NCBI GenBank assembly: GCA_051530055.1
Contig: CM121342.1
Location: 558,001 to 622,000, forward strand
Length of the DNA: 64,000 bases
Reading direction: 5' to 3'
Source: Neoechinorhynchus agilis
Lineage: Eukaryota > Acanthocephala
Part shown: piece after piece, positions 43,417 to 54,199 of the stretch
How positions within the stretch are numbered: the stretch's first letter is position 1
Layout: every line of letters starts with the position of its first letter
The notes under the pieces: generated by a model
What the model saw: the letters and a program-made list of their open reading frames with translations, nothing else
What the model was told of the DNA's origin: nothing
The model's database searches: none
Translations under genes and position numbers: made by a program

Positions 43417-44570
43417 ATGAATGGTGAACGAGAATCGGGCAAGTATTCCGCTCTTATTGATGTTGCACTAAAGAAATGCTTTGAACGAGTTGCTAAAACT
43501 CTAAAGGACTCATTAATTGAAGTCATGAGCGCAGTTAGGGATGTATTAGCGGAGGCTATCCAGTACGAAATGGAAATTCTCAAAAATGAACAGTTGATCG
43601 AAGTCAAAAAGTGTAAAAGGAAGAAAGCTAACGGTTCTAAAAGGCAGGCAAAGGTTTCAAAGGTGAATTCTAAGAAACAGACTAAAGGGGCGGATCCTGA
43701 GATACGCGCCTCCTACATGGCATATGCCGACGACATCGTATTGATGTCGTCAACAGTCGAAGGAGCTCAACGCATGCTAAATAGACTGTGGGAGAAGGCG
43801 AATATGATTGGTCTGACCAAGTCTATCTGGGACAGACCTCTCGTCGCGAGAGCTCACAGCTCTCTACTTTCAGGTTCTCGCGATGGGGTCGTCCGAGCTA
43901 GATTGTTGGCAGTTTCGACACGAGAATCAAGGGCGTGGTTGGAGGCTGTTCCTATGGTATCTGTGGGAACTCTTCTCACTGATGAGGTAACAATGATCGC
44001 AGTGTCCTTAAGACCTGGTCTCCCGATCGGGTTTTTGGTTGATGCTTTCGGGCGACACAGTCTCGTTTGTCGAAAGTCAGGAGGGAGGTTCTCACGCCAT
44101 TCTGAGATCAATTGCGTAATTTCTCGGACGTTGAGAACGGCGAACTTCCCCAACATCTTGGAACTCGTCCATCTTTGTCGATTAGACGGTTGTCGACCTG
44201 ACGGAATTTCGGTCTTTCCGTGGCGGGATGGCAAATGCCTTCACTGGGACGCCACGTGTGTGGACACTCTCGCGGTAAGCAACATTCCTTACTCTCTCGA
44301 AATCGCTGGATGTGCAGCCAGCGTAGCGGAAAGGGAGGAAGGTACGAAAATATAGAGAATTAGCAAAGACCCACTATTTTGTCCCCTTCGGAGTAGAGAC
44401 GTATGGATCTCTCGAAGAAATTGAGAGAAACGACCGACGACGCACGAGCAGGTGTATCCCTGTGACAAAATATCTCGCTTGCAGTACAACTAGGCAATGC
44501 TGCTAGCGTGATAGAGACATCCGAGGAATGAGCGAAGCTCCAATTTTGCGGACGGTGGTGATTGCACGTT
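43417..44570 (+). mobile_element. Chimeric LINE remnant: ORF1 start joined to RT and RLE parts
   Basis: One 312-codon open frame begins with an ORF1-like Lys-rich N-terminus (also seen at 25700-25500). Near 43690 it switches to RT sequence (YMAYADDIVLMSSTVEGAQR), then to the RLE-type block (GGRFSRHSEINCVISRTLRT, CRPDGISVFPWRDGKCLHWD). The frame is thus assembled from two LINE families. The tail continues to ~44570 (ending ATTTTGCGGACGGTGGTGAT, as at 37600). Probably a template-switch or deletion product, without known function. Confidence 0.75.
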
Positions 44571-44596
44571 TTGTGCTTTATTATTAGATTGTAGTT

Positions 44597-44791
44597 GTGT
44601 TTTTAAAAAAATATTGGCTTGTTTTAAAAAACAACGACAAATGCAATTTTTATCGATTCATTAGGACAAACAATAACCCTTTCATGTATCCTACAAATAT
44701 CTTGAAGGGATCGAAGGACATGGCCATTATTCGAAACGAATTTAGCAGTCTATCGAACCGAGAACTATTTTTACTTTATGAAGCTATATAA
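44597..44791 (+). CDS. Short ORF, unknown
   Basis: 65 codons with a plausible C-terminal helix (MAIIRNEFSSLSNRELFLLY), stop TAA. The spacing of ILKGSKDM...LSxxELxxLY vaguely recalls an HMG-box half. It has no partner exon and lies right behind a LINE tail. Confidence 0.2.
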   Translation: MFLKKYWLVLKNNDKCNFYRFIRTNNNPFMYPTNILKGSKDMAIIRNEFSSLSNRELFLLYEAI

Positions 44792-45039
44792 TAGATTCCA
44801 GGTCTGGGTTCAAGGATCCTTCTTAATATAACTTGAAGTTTACCAAACGATTATTATACACAATAATATTCATTGCAGTTCTAATTCATTAGTTACCTAA
44901 TGAGCTAGCTAGAGATTAAGATCATACTTACAAAGGGGAAGTAGAGGACGATGGGGACTATCACTCCGACAATCAACTGCTACGAACCTTCTGGAATAAG
45001 TTGTATATAATAAATCCGATGGCCAAGACAGCTTAGCTC

Positions 45040-45500
45040 AAATATTTTGCATTTCCTTGATCACAGTTATCAATTTTCCATTTGCCAAAAATGGGCAAAA
45101 TTTATATATACGGTTAACTAATGGAAGGATTCCAATCTTTTTTCAATTTTGGGAACTCAAATCTATTGAATGCACCAGTCGACTGTTACTTTCTTATCGA
45201 TATCAAAGGCACGGGCGTTGGTTCGGAATTGCCGACTACGTTACTCCTTGGACTGTCCAGCGATTGCTCAGTGGGTGATCGGGAACGACAGTCCAGTAGG
45301 ATTTTCGCGGTCAACCGACCGTTTGAATGTTGCGAGATGCTTGTTTATACCCAAAGGGTTGTCCTTACAGCGCCCCAAATTTGGACAAATCAATATTGTT
45401 TAGAAGAAACATTTGAAATTCTTGAAAGCGTCAAATGTGTTGACAATTTGCATTCATTTTAATCTTGAAGTAGAGCGAGTAAGGAGCGCAAGTAATAACG
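45040..45500 (+). repeat. Dispersed repeat related to the foldback at 57.3-57.9 kb
   Basis: 45060-45500 matches 57330-57620 in the same orientation (GAAGGATTCCAATCTTTTTC; ATTCTTGAAAGC; TTAATCTTGAAGTAGAGCG) and, in reverse, 57690-57870. Several frames are open by chance, but there is no protein pattern. Confidence 0.75.
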
Positions 45501-45504
45501 TGGC

Positions 45505-45845
45505 GGTAAATTTTTTCATTTGAGAGAGGTGCTTGTGGTATCCTTTTTCTTGCGACGGCCGCTATGTGTTGCTTTTTTGAGACCGATTTTGATGGGCCAT
45601 TCAGGGAAGCCTCGTAATCTGAAAACTTTTTTGATCCTTTGTTTTTCTTCTTCCCAATACATGCTTTCTGAAGAAATCATCCTGGCCTTCTTGAAGTAGG
45701 ACGTTACTGCTGTGATTTTGTAATGGGATGTTTGGTGGTTCGACCAGTGAGGTGAACCCCACGGCATACCTGGCTTGCGGTAGAGCTGTGTTTTGATGTT
45801 GCCTTTATCATCAAAGCTTTGATCCCTTATTTGTTGGTAGTCGCT
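45505..45845 (-). mobile_element. Penelope-like element fragment (RT to EN connector)
   Basis: The minus strand encodes a KTQLYRKPGMP...SHYKITAVTSYFKKAR pattern followed by a Glu/Lys-rich segment and RGFPEWPIKIGLKKA. This is the connector typical of PLEs downstream of the RT. Neither the RT core nor the GIY-YIG domain is present. Confidence 0.7.
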
Positions 45846-46605
45846 ATGGATGAAATCAGCAAACCGATCAATAAAGGTCCGCCATGGAACATGCTTTTCG
45901 CCGACGACATCGTCCTCCCCAGAGATCATTCCCAGGATCTCAATAGTGACCTAGAGAAATGAAGGGAAGTTCTGGAAAGTCAAGGTCTAAAAATTCCAGG
46001 GGGAGAAATCAATCTACGTGAGAATTAAAAGCATTTTCTTTCAAGAGACAGCGCTACAGAAATCCGACAAATTCAAGTACCTCGGCTCTATGGTGTCGAT
46101 ATGTAAAACAATATCACCGCCGAGATTTCATCGATAATAAATAACGGATGGATGAATTGGAAAAGCCTAACTGGGATCTTGTGTGGTTGCAAAGTACTTC
46201 TGGTCTTGAAAGGCAGAATAATCAGACCAGCCATGTTATATAGGGCGGAGACATGGAACACCACTGCCAATCACATCAAGCGAATGCAGGGGCCCGAAAT
46301 GAAAATGATTAGGTGGATGCGTGGGGTGACCAGGCAAGACGTGATCCCAAATAATGCGGTCCGGGGCTCAGCGAAGGTGGATAACATAAAGGAAGCTATC
46401 GCGAAACGGAGAATCAAATGGAGCGATATGGTGAAAGGTGAAGAGTCGAATCGATTTATTCGAAAAGTTGAGGAAATGGAAATCGAAGGGACCAGGAGGC
46501 GCGGGGTGTGTGTAAAGTCTTATCAATGGAAGTTTTTATGCGACCCCGAGAAGGGAAAAGCATGGAAAAGTTGTTGTTGTTGTGACGACTTGTAAACAAC
46601 AATTC
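45846..46605 (+). mobile_element. RTE-clade LINE, 3' half
   Basis: FADDIVLPRDHSQDL near 45895, a stop-broken stretch, then a 147-codon frame with LTGILCGCKVLLVLKGRII, LYRAETWNTTANHIKRMQ and EMKMIRWMRGVTRQD, which is the characteristic RTE C-terminus. A ~85-bp piece of the same element lies inverted at 57868-57955. Confidence 0.85.
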
Positions 46606-47370
46606 GAATAACATTCTTTTTTGGAGATTGAATTTTTTATTTTATTTGACGGAAGGTCCGATATTTCAGATTCACAATCTTGTGCATTTATCGAGATTCT
46701 TTATGAATTTTCTACTATGTAGATTCATGTTACTACGACTTAAAACTTAAAAAATTGAAAGAAACCAAAGAATAGTGCCACAAAAACAATAAAATGTTAT
46801 TTGAGACAAAAACAATAAAATGTTATTACGGGCAAAAACAAACATGTGAAAGCTTAAGCGAAAATGATGTCAGTGGAGTCAATTTCACGTCCCTGGGATT
46901 ATTATCACCACAACTACAACACCATTATCCGTAGGATTTTCTCTCGGTGATTCTCTTTTTTTATTAATACCGATTCGAGCAATGATTTTAATGTCTCCTA
47001 TTCTCCTATTAGTTCGCCATCTTCGTAGATCATAATTAAAAAATAGGTAGTAGAACATACAAAATTGGGCATTGCATTGGGGTGGTAGGATATGTTGTTA
47101 TTTAGGTCGCTTTTGAACACCCGAGAGGAAGGATCATTAAAGACGGATGCATTAAAGTCGACTGATTGAATCAGTCATTGTCAATTCATTCTAAAAAATT
47201 ACAGAGGAATTTGCCACAAACAAACCAAATGATTGTTTTCGTATTGACTCGGGAACACGGGATCGTCAACCCCGTAGGCGAAGACCAGCCTCCCTGAGTG
47301 CATTTAGGCCAACTACAGGTAATTGGAGGGAAACTTTTCCTTTGTTTCCTGTTCGATCGTGTTGGCCATT
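46606..47370. other. Unassigned spacer
   Basis: About 760 bp. A ~28-bp unit (AAAACAATAAAATGTTATT) is repeated twice near 46775-46830. A minus-strand 62-codon frame at 47186 has no support. Nothing else is recognised. Confidence 0.4.
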
Positions 47371-47379
47371 TCAATATTT

Positions 47380-47960
47380 TTCCCCGATTTGGCGAAAATT
47401 TGTTAAATTATTTAAAGTAAAAGGGTCAATGTTTCGACTCGCTTGTGAGTCTTCTTCAAGATGTCTAAAAAGAGTAGGAAAGTTTTTCAAGTGATTGGAG
47501 TACTCATTTTGCCTTATTGCCTTCCATTGTATCATATTGTTTAATAAAAATCGACTCAGCGATAACGCGAACGTATTGATTGTTGCCACGGAATAAAACA
47601 TTGGCATTGTCAAAGTTGATTGAGTGTCCCGCTGCATCAACATGATTGACTATCGCTGAGTTCGCATCATTTCTCCTCAGTGCATACCTATGTTCATAGA
47701 TTCTGCGGCAGAGACTGTTAGTTTGTCCTATACAGAATCTGGGACAATCTCCACACATTATGCTATAAACCACACCAGTTGGTGGGTCAGCTCTTGCAGA
47801 ACCTGTGGCAGCATTGAACGATTTTCATTTTGTCGTGTATGCCACTGCCTTAATGTTTTTTCCCTTATATTTTTTGACAATCTGACTATTCAGACTGTCA
47901 TTCCAGGTATCACTAATAAATGGGATATTTATGTATCGTATTTCTTCGGGCTTTCGACCA
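47380..47960 (-). mobile_element. Penelope-like element, GIY-YIG end
   Basis: An 89-codon minus frame (47773-47504) reads CGDCPRFCIGQTNSLCRRIY and H, i.e. the YIGxT...R...H pattern of GIY-YIG, with C-terminal DTMEGNKAK. Weak upstream connector to ~47950. The RT is missing. Confidence 0.8.
47431..47460 (-). ncRNA. Hammerhead-ribozyme-like core in PLE terminus
   Basis: The minus strand reads CTTGAAGA, one A, stem GACTC/GAGTC around a 6-nt loop, then GAAAC. It has the same architecture and the same position (~45 nt after the nuclease stop) as at 14602-14632, with an unrelated stem sequence. The expected CUGANGA is UUGAAGA here. Confidence 0.45.
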
Positions 47961-48065
47961 ACCCTCCTTTTCCAGTGACTCAGGCTCTGAATGCAGCGTC
48001 GTGGTTATAATAATAACATGTTTTATTTTTTTTAGAATTTTTATATGTGGCTCATCCGGTAGTCT

Positions 48066-48280
48066 TTTGATGGATTCTTTCCATACATGGCTGAATGGAC
48101 ACACCGTCCATCGATTTCGGTCTGGAAAGCGCTGTTATGCGCTTACATTCCTCCGGATTCTCAGATACCTCCAGGAGGCGGGACATCAGTGAGTTTCCAC
48201 CCTGCGCAGACCAGCGCTTCATAGACCGAAATCGGTGGACTGTGTGTCCATTCGGCCGTGTATGGGAAAAAATCTATCAT
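48066..48280. repeat. Foldback element 2 (~75-bp arms) with shared loop core
   Basis: 48069-48140 is inversely complementary to 48205-48277 (ATGGACACAC...CGATTTCGGTCT and its complement). The centre (48143-48195) contains CAGATACCTCCAGGAGGCGG, which is the loop of the foldback at 24443-24703. There is no coding potential. Confidence 0.85.
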
Positions 48281-48549
48281 GTTTCATCTGCTGTTGATGC
48301 GCAACAAAGAGGACCCACGTACCTTTTGGTCCGCGTGAACACTTGGGAGAGAAAGAAAAATTGATGTCTTTGGAATTGGAATTTGGGTCAGGTAGGATGG
48401 GAATATCCAGTCTGGTTGGAAAGTCCGGTATGGGTGGGAATTATCGGTTATTGATCCCAGAAAAGTTTGTGAGGTAGGGTGGGTGGAGATGTGAAGTGTG
48501 TTAAACAAGCGACACTGAAGCCGAAAGTTCGTCTAACTTTGTTGAGCAG

Positions 48550-48697
48550 TCCGGTATGGATGACGGATCCGGAGTGGATGACGGATTTGGAGTAGATGAC
48601 GGATACGGAGTGGATGACGGATCCGGAGTGGATGACGGATCCGGAGTGGATTACGGATCCGGAGTGGATTACGGATCCGGAGTGGATGACGGATCCG
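48550..48697 (+). repeat. 18-bp minisatellite, about eight units
   Basis: GGAGTGGATGACGGATCC repeated with few changes. Being a multiple of three it keeps several frames open (a VDDGSG repeat in one), which explains the overlapping ORFs there. Confidence 0.9.
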
Positions 48698-48979
48698 ATA
48701 GTAATGGATTTCCTGCCCCCCACACAAGCTATAAAAGTTATGATCATATGGATATTGTCCCAACTCAACAAGTATTTTTGTGTAATAGGTCTCCTGCCCC
48801 TCCACTCAGAACACTTCAACAAGAACTTTAACCCAAGATTGCGTAGACCCAAAGAGGATTATATCATACGAATTTAAAAAGAAAACCTGGATAGTATTTC
48901 CATAGGCGAAGTTATAAAAATTACTTCATAAGATATCTATCACCAAATAAACTAGAAAACGCTGGAAACTATCAAATCT

Positions 48980-49460
48980 GAAGAAGTTTTGTGGCAAAAT
49001 GGGCGTTCTTGATATCCTTTGTAGGCTACGAATGGTTAAAGATGTTTTCGAAAATATCAGAGGAAAATTCCGTCGATTTCAATGATATTTCAAGGAAATC
49101 AACTTTATTCGGCTTCAACATGCCATACAATATGCAGCAGGAAGATTTTCAGAGCTATGGAAGCACTTTCGGCCTAAAACCAATAAAATATCTGCACCAA
49201 AATCCGGACAAGCCACTTTGCGCACTCCTCGTGCAAGGAACACAGAATATAATAAACAAATTAAAAGGAACTTCCGCAGGATTTATAGCTCATTTAATAA
49301 AGTTTTCATTCCCAAAAGATAGAACAATATATGACTTCATTCTCACACAATGTTCCAAATGTTCCCATTGGGGTCATATACCCAACGCAAAAATGAAATT
49401 AAGAGCGGAATATGTGCCGAATCCCATTTATCATCACACGGTTTCTTGTGGCTTATGAAA
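48980..49460 (+). mobile_element. LINE ORF1 (gag-like) fragment
   Basis: A 155-codon frame ends with DFILTQCSKCSHWGH, equivalent to the (D)DFxFPRCxxCxxWGHW knuckle of the jockey-like LINE ORF1s in this window. Upstream residues match the central domain only weakly. It represents a more diverged lineage. Confidence 0.55.
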
Positions 49461-50130
49461 TCTTTACATTTAGTTTTTAGATTATAAAATAATTGAACAA
49501 TTTAAAAAATCGCATGATAGTAAGATAGAGGATGATAGTAGGATGGATACCGATAAAGAGAGAAATAAGGCATTTCCCTAAGGAAATATTTAGTAGTGAT
49601 CTAAAATGAGGAAGATATGGGTGAAGATGGTCGCCCAGAAATCAACAATTTTACAGTGAAGGGATGGGTGTCCCAAATAATCAATTATGATAGAAAACAA
49701 ACATAGCTTTGTAATTACTTATAACACATCGAAAGCCAGTTATATCTCCAAGGGGATGATACTGAAAGGGGAAAGTGGCCGAAACAGATATTATTTGCCG
49801 CCAGGAAACAGGACCACGTGCCACTTTAACATTGCCCCAAATGGTAAAGTCAAAAAAACCTTGATAAAGGCGTACAAGATTGTGCCGAAATATCAGATTT
49901 TAAAATAAAATCATTTTAATTTATTCACTATAAAACAACCAATATGAACAGTTCAGCCTTCAAACACACAGTAACATTGATTGTCTTTTTAATATTTTAT
50001 CAGAAATGAACTTTCTTAGATTGAGATGAATAATGGAGGTATTACGATTTTCAGACCCAATTAAATTTTCTTCAATTTTTTATTGAAATATGATGCCAGT
50101 TTCATCTAAAAATTTACTTCTTAAAGCCAT
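49461..50130 (+). CDS. Spacer with one small basic ORF (49687-49908)
   Basis: The 73-codon ORF is basic (NTSKASYISKGMILKGESGR, RNRYYLPPG, ending KIVPKYQILK). It has an ATG and no membrane segment. It follows a LINE fragment and may be its remnant. The rest of the interval shows nothing recognisable. Confidence 0.2.
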
Positions 50131-50131
50131 A

Positions 50132-52850
50132 AGATCATTCACACCACCGTTTTGGATCACTCAGCTGCCGTCCTGGTGTAACGGTAGAAATGACGGATGC
50201 AGCGCTCCCTCTTTACACAGCCCAACTTATGTTTTGTAGGAAGAATGCTCCTTATCTCGGATCGCCAGTGATTCGTCTCAATCTCTTAGACAATTGCTTG
50301 AACAGGTCCTGCGCCGTGGTACCAAATGACCCGAGGGTCTCGGCGCCAAAGGTGACAAAATAATGATTGTGACTCAGGTCCCTGTATTTTGTCCTTTTGC
50401 GTTCCTCTGCGGCGGTTGCGGCTCCCCCTGGTTTAATAGTGGCGAATTTTATGTTGCTTGCTGCGAGCGTGTCCACACACGTGGCGCCCCAGAGAAGGCA
50501 TATTCCTTCTAGTCACGGGAATACTGTGACCGTCCGGTCTATGGCCATCGAGTCAGCAAAGATTGCTCGACTCTAGGATGTTGGGCGCATTCACAGTATT
50601 CAGGGCACGACTAAGAATTGCGCTTACTTCGGCGTGTCGTGAATACCTTCCGCCTGATTGCCGACAGACGAGACCATATCGCCCCGATGGTTCCACTGTG
50701 GCTCAGCAACTGCAACGATGGGATGTAGGTACTGTAACTCTCAAGGACACTGCAATCCTTACTGTCTCGTCGGAGCGAAGGGTGTCCACATAAGCGATTG
50801 GGATAGCGTTGAGCCAAGAACCCGATTCTCTTGTAGAGATTGCCGCCAATCGAGTTTGGTTCACCAGGTCACGAGAATCTCAAATTAAAGAGTTGTGAAT
50901 TCTCGCTACCAGGGGTAAGTCCCAAACTGATTGTTTGCAACCATTGACTAGTACCTGCTCGCTGCCTGAATCTCCACACCAAAGATTAAGCGCCTTTACG
51001 AAATCTTCATCCAAAGTGTAATTCTCGCCAAGAACGGATTTAACTACTTTGCGGCTTGCTTCATATGATCCCAAATAAGGTGCCAGAGAAATATCGGCTG
51101 CTTTTCGGATACCCAAACCGCCGGACGACACAGGCAAGGACGCTTGACCCCAGGCCTTGTCTGGCAGCTGAGTATTTAAAATTTTCTCGAGAGAGGCTTT
51201 CACCGTCTCGCTTAATTTTGCCAGCTTATCCTTATGTCTAAAAAAAGGTGCTGTGCGCAGCTTATATAATAGTTTTGGAATAAAGAGGGTGTTCTTGATC
51301 AGGAACAGAGCTTCGTGTGAAGATAATTCATTAACTCGTTCACACAGCACCGAAAGTTGTGGTTGAAGATTGGCAATCTCTGCTTGGACATTAGAACCAA
51401 AAATGTAACTTTCTTGAAGACAACCGGAATTGGTCGATTAGGCGTGGGGACTGGGCAGCGTCACCTACTGAAAAGGAAGTCGTGTCCTTTAGGTGTTGGG
51501 GCCGCAGCCCGTCAAGCCCTTGAGCTGATCCGTTAGCAAAAGAGGAGATTGCCATCTTTACTTGTGATTTCGATGATAAAATATAAGGGATCGTATCGAT
51601 GTGGGTCAAGATCACGCAAGGCTTTAGCTTTCCGATGATGAACGCGCGGCGTGAATGAACAATCGCTTCAGCGCAGCTAGGTGTACAGCAGCCTAATTAG
51701 GTAGGGCGAAGCAGCATCCCTACTTCTTCCGCGACCGTTTTATTTAAAATTTTTGCTGTTAAGCGGCGCAGAGTTGTTCCAATTGTAACGAACTGATCCC
51801 ACCTTTCTTTTTGCTAGGGCACACTAAGATGCGCCGAAAAATAACTCAATTGCTTTGGGATTCAACTCTCCCCCTGCAAATTGGTCGATTAGGCGTGGGG
51901 ACTGGGCAGCGTCACCTACTGAAAAGGAAGTCGTGTCCTTTAGGTGTTGGGGCCGCAGCCCGTCAAGCTCGCGAGCTGATCCGTTAGCAAAGAGGAGATT
52001 GTCATCTTTACTTGTGATTTCGATGATAAAATATAAGGGATCGTATCGATGGGGGAAGATTTCACGAAATACTGCCGGCCACCGTCACTGGGATGTTTGG
52101 AACGAAGAGTTCGTTAAGTTTCTTCGTTATCTTTGGCGAGGCTGTCCATTGATGATAAAAGACGAACTGCTTCTCTGACATCTCCGCCTGCGAGCTTTGA
52201 AGAAACGCGTTCAGCAAGCGACCGATTTGAGTTTCGGTGGTGGTCACGCTCCTGGACACAGGAAAACACCGGTCTAGGGAACGCAAAGAGATACATCCAC
52301 GACAACTCTGAGTTAGTCTCGATGTAGTCTGTCAATAGAGAGGTGTCTCTTTGCCGCCTGATATCGCGCGCCCATTGGGATTCTTTGCAGAGCTTTCCTG
52401 GGCAGAACTCGCACAATATTCCCTATAAATGGAATTTCATTTTGTACTGGTGATGTCGTGATAGGATTCTGGCGCAAACCATCAATGGACTTAGGGTGTG
52501 AACCGGAACCGCCGCTGCATGAATTACGGGGTCCATGGATCCTAAGAACTCTTGTTTTCGTCAGGGAGAAAAACCCATCACAAACCTCACATAATCCAGT
52601 TGAGAAGCTCGGTCGTGTGGTCCCCCTGGCTGATGAAGTTGAAATAATCACATTGACGTTGTTCTCTTCACTTGGCTCGTTTTGGGCGGGCAAGTTTCCG
52701 TTTTCATATTGTAGTCTAGCATCCAGGTTCCGTCGTCGGTGGTGGAGGCAGCATCACGAAGTTAATATTTCGAACGCGCAATGTCGGCGAAATTGTCTCG
52801 AGTATTCATCCAGTGATAAAAATAGTTGGTTGAACCCCTTGTTGTTGCGA
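50132..52850 (-). mobile_element. RLE-type LINE (FGVET family), most complete copy
   Basis: From 5' to 3' on the minus strand: a zinc-finger-like N-terminus (CEVCDGFFSLTKTRVLRIHG, 52620-52560); a region ending AGGDVREAVRLLSSMD (~52180); the RT start (SFANGSAQGLDGLRPQHLKD, ~51540); RT thumb/connector (51350-50880, GLGIRKAADISLAPYLGSY); an RLE-like segment (50800-50480); FGAETLGSF near 50330; and a 3' tail ending at 50132. The central RT including its catalytic motif is missing, and the interval 51428-52050 holds a ~170-bp direct repeat around ~280 bp of other sequence. Its 3' terminal 78 bp recur at 41172 and 56840. Confidence 0.85.
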
Positions 52851-53072
52851 CCAACAATTTTCAAAAACATTGACTAAAATTCTGCGCTGCTAAGTCTGAA
52901 TGCACCAATTATCGCAATGGGGAGAGGTTAGAAAATGCAGAGCGAAGCGGATCGATGCATTTGTATTTCTCTTTTTTTCGGTATTCGGCTCTTCTCGCCA
53001 CTTCGCAGGCTCGCTCACACGAATTTTAAAAGCAGTACCAAAAAGCTCTTATTCACAATATCCCGTTTTATT

Positions 53073-53497
53073 TCAAACAATTCTTAGGATTTTAGAGTAA
53101 CCGTAGTACTTGAAAAAATAATCACTTTCATCCATGAGCACAACTGAACAACACGACGGATACTGCACTTTTCTTGGCTCCTCGCTAATGTCGAATTTGA
53201 CCACATCGTCGTGCACGAACGAATCTTCGTCAATTAGGTCGAAAAGAGTATATTTTGGACACTTTTCAAGCAGACCATCCATGTCCGGTAAGCTCCAAAC
53301 AGACTGTTCACATTTTCACCATTTACCCCATGGTCCGGATGAACACTTCTGACCATTGCCTGGTAGGCATGTATAATCTGGTCGATTGAATATCTACCAT
53401 CATCCATTTCGAAATGTTGCCATGGAATTTGTCCGCCGACACAAGGACTCATAAAAATGGATTTTGTAATTTCTACACGAACCTTCTCATTGTTCAT
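53073..53497 (-). CDS. J-domain (DnaJ-like) protein, possibly DPH4-like
   Basis: ATG at 53497. Residues ~35-60 read GRYSIDQIIHAYQAMVRSVH then PDHG: helix II of a J domain plus the HPD motif (residues 53-55) that activates Hsp70. The second part (another frame, to 53073) reads FVHDDVVKFDISEE...YPSCCSVVLM. It resembles the zinc-ribbon tail of DPH4/DNAJC24 (diphthamide synthesis) with its first Cys pair lost. The two frames join if a 23-nt GTAAAT...ACAG segment (near 53307-53329) is an intron, or if there is a single frameshift. The former removes the FGAYRT stretch, which looks like J-domain helix IV, so a frameshifted pseudogene is a real alternative. Confidence 0.5.
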
Positions 53498-53599
53498 TAT
53501 CTAATAGTGTACGCCAAAATAGTTGGCAGTCAGTCAGGTTGACACCATTAATCGTAACTTGCCCGACTATAAGGATAAAATATTCTTAACAAATATGTT

Positions 53600-53760
53600 A
53601 AGTCAAAACGATTTGATTCTTATTATTGTTTAGAGGTCTTCACCCGGTAAATATTTTTTATTAAAAACGTTTCGAACTTCGCCGGGTTCATCGTCAGTTC
53701 CAAAATAAACGTTTTTAATAAATAATTATTTACCGGATGAAGACTTTAAGCAATAAATTT
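53600..53760 (-). mobile_element. Penelope-like element terminal sequence with hammerhead-like core
   Basis: The minus strand has TTTATTAAAAACGTTT and, ~30 nt later, its exact complement AAACGTTTTTAATAAA, enclosing CTGACGA-T-GAAC...GTTC-GAAAC (53669-53697). The long complementary pair would form stem III of a hammerhead, with GUU as the cleavage triplet. No PLE coding sequence remains next to it. Confidence 0.55.
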
Positions 53761-53814
53761 AATCATATACTAAGTTACATTCTCACATATCGACATTCTA
53801 TCGGCTTATTATAT

Positions 53815-54190
53815 CGCTTTATTGTTGGTATAGAAATCCGAATCTATATTAAGGGCTTTTCAAATATAAATCCATTCGTGTATATCTATGCCAAAGAACG
53901 TGGGAGACTCCGTCGCCGCCAAAATATGATGCGAGTTGAAGTCCCCAATTATAAAATCCGGTTCCCATCCCTTTACCCATAACTTGTTGTTGGACTGGAA
54001 CCACCCTACTTTGCCCAGCGAAAGGTAAATGTGACTTACGATTCACCGGCTTCCCCTTAACATGGGGCAATCCATTGCAATGAGTTGTATTGAAAAATTT
54101 TCTTCCTTTTTTGCCATAATAGCCAAGGTTTTAACGAAGTTCTTATCGAAATTTGTAGTCCTCCCGAAAATCCAACATTGGGGTGACCCG
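53815..54190 (-). mobile_element. Jockey-like LINE endonuclease fragment
   Basis: The minus strand encodes FIIGDFNSHHILAATESPTF (around 53960-53900) and, upstream, a PxxKG...NRKSHLPF stretch: the AP-endonuclease DFN motif region. Two frames are involved. Confidence 0.6.
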
Positions 54191-54199
54191 GAATATTGG

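Noticed and set aside
45121-45462. 113-residue ORF and two overlapping frames
   Set aside because: The region is a non-coding dispersed repeat also present as foldback arms. No protein pattern.
48556-48831. Acidic or basic repeat protein encoded by the 18-bp repeat
   Set aside because: Open frames exist on both strands and in several frames only because the unit length is divisible by three.
50132-50210. Independent tRNA-like or snRNA gene
   Set aside because: The 78-bp element occurs as the 3' end of the LINE and in duplicated copies, without pol III boxes at proper spacing.
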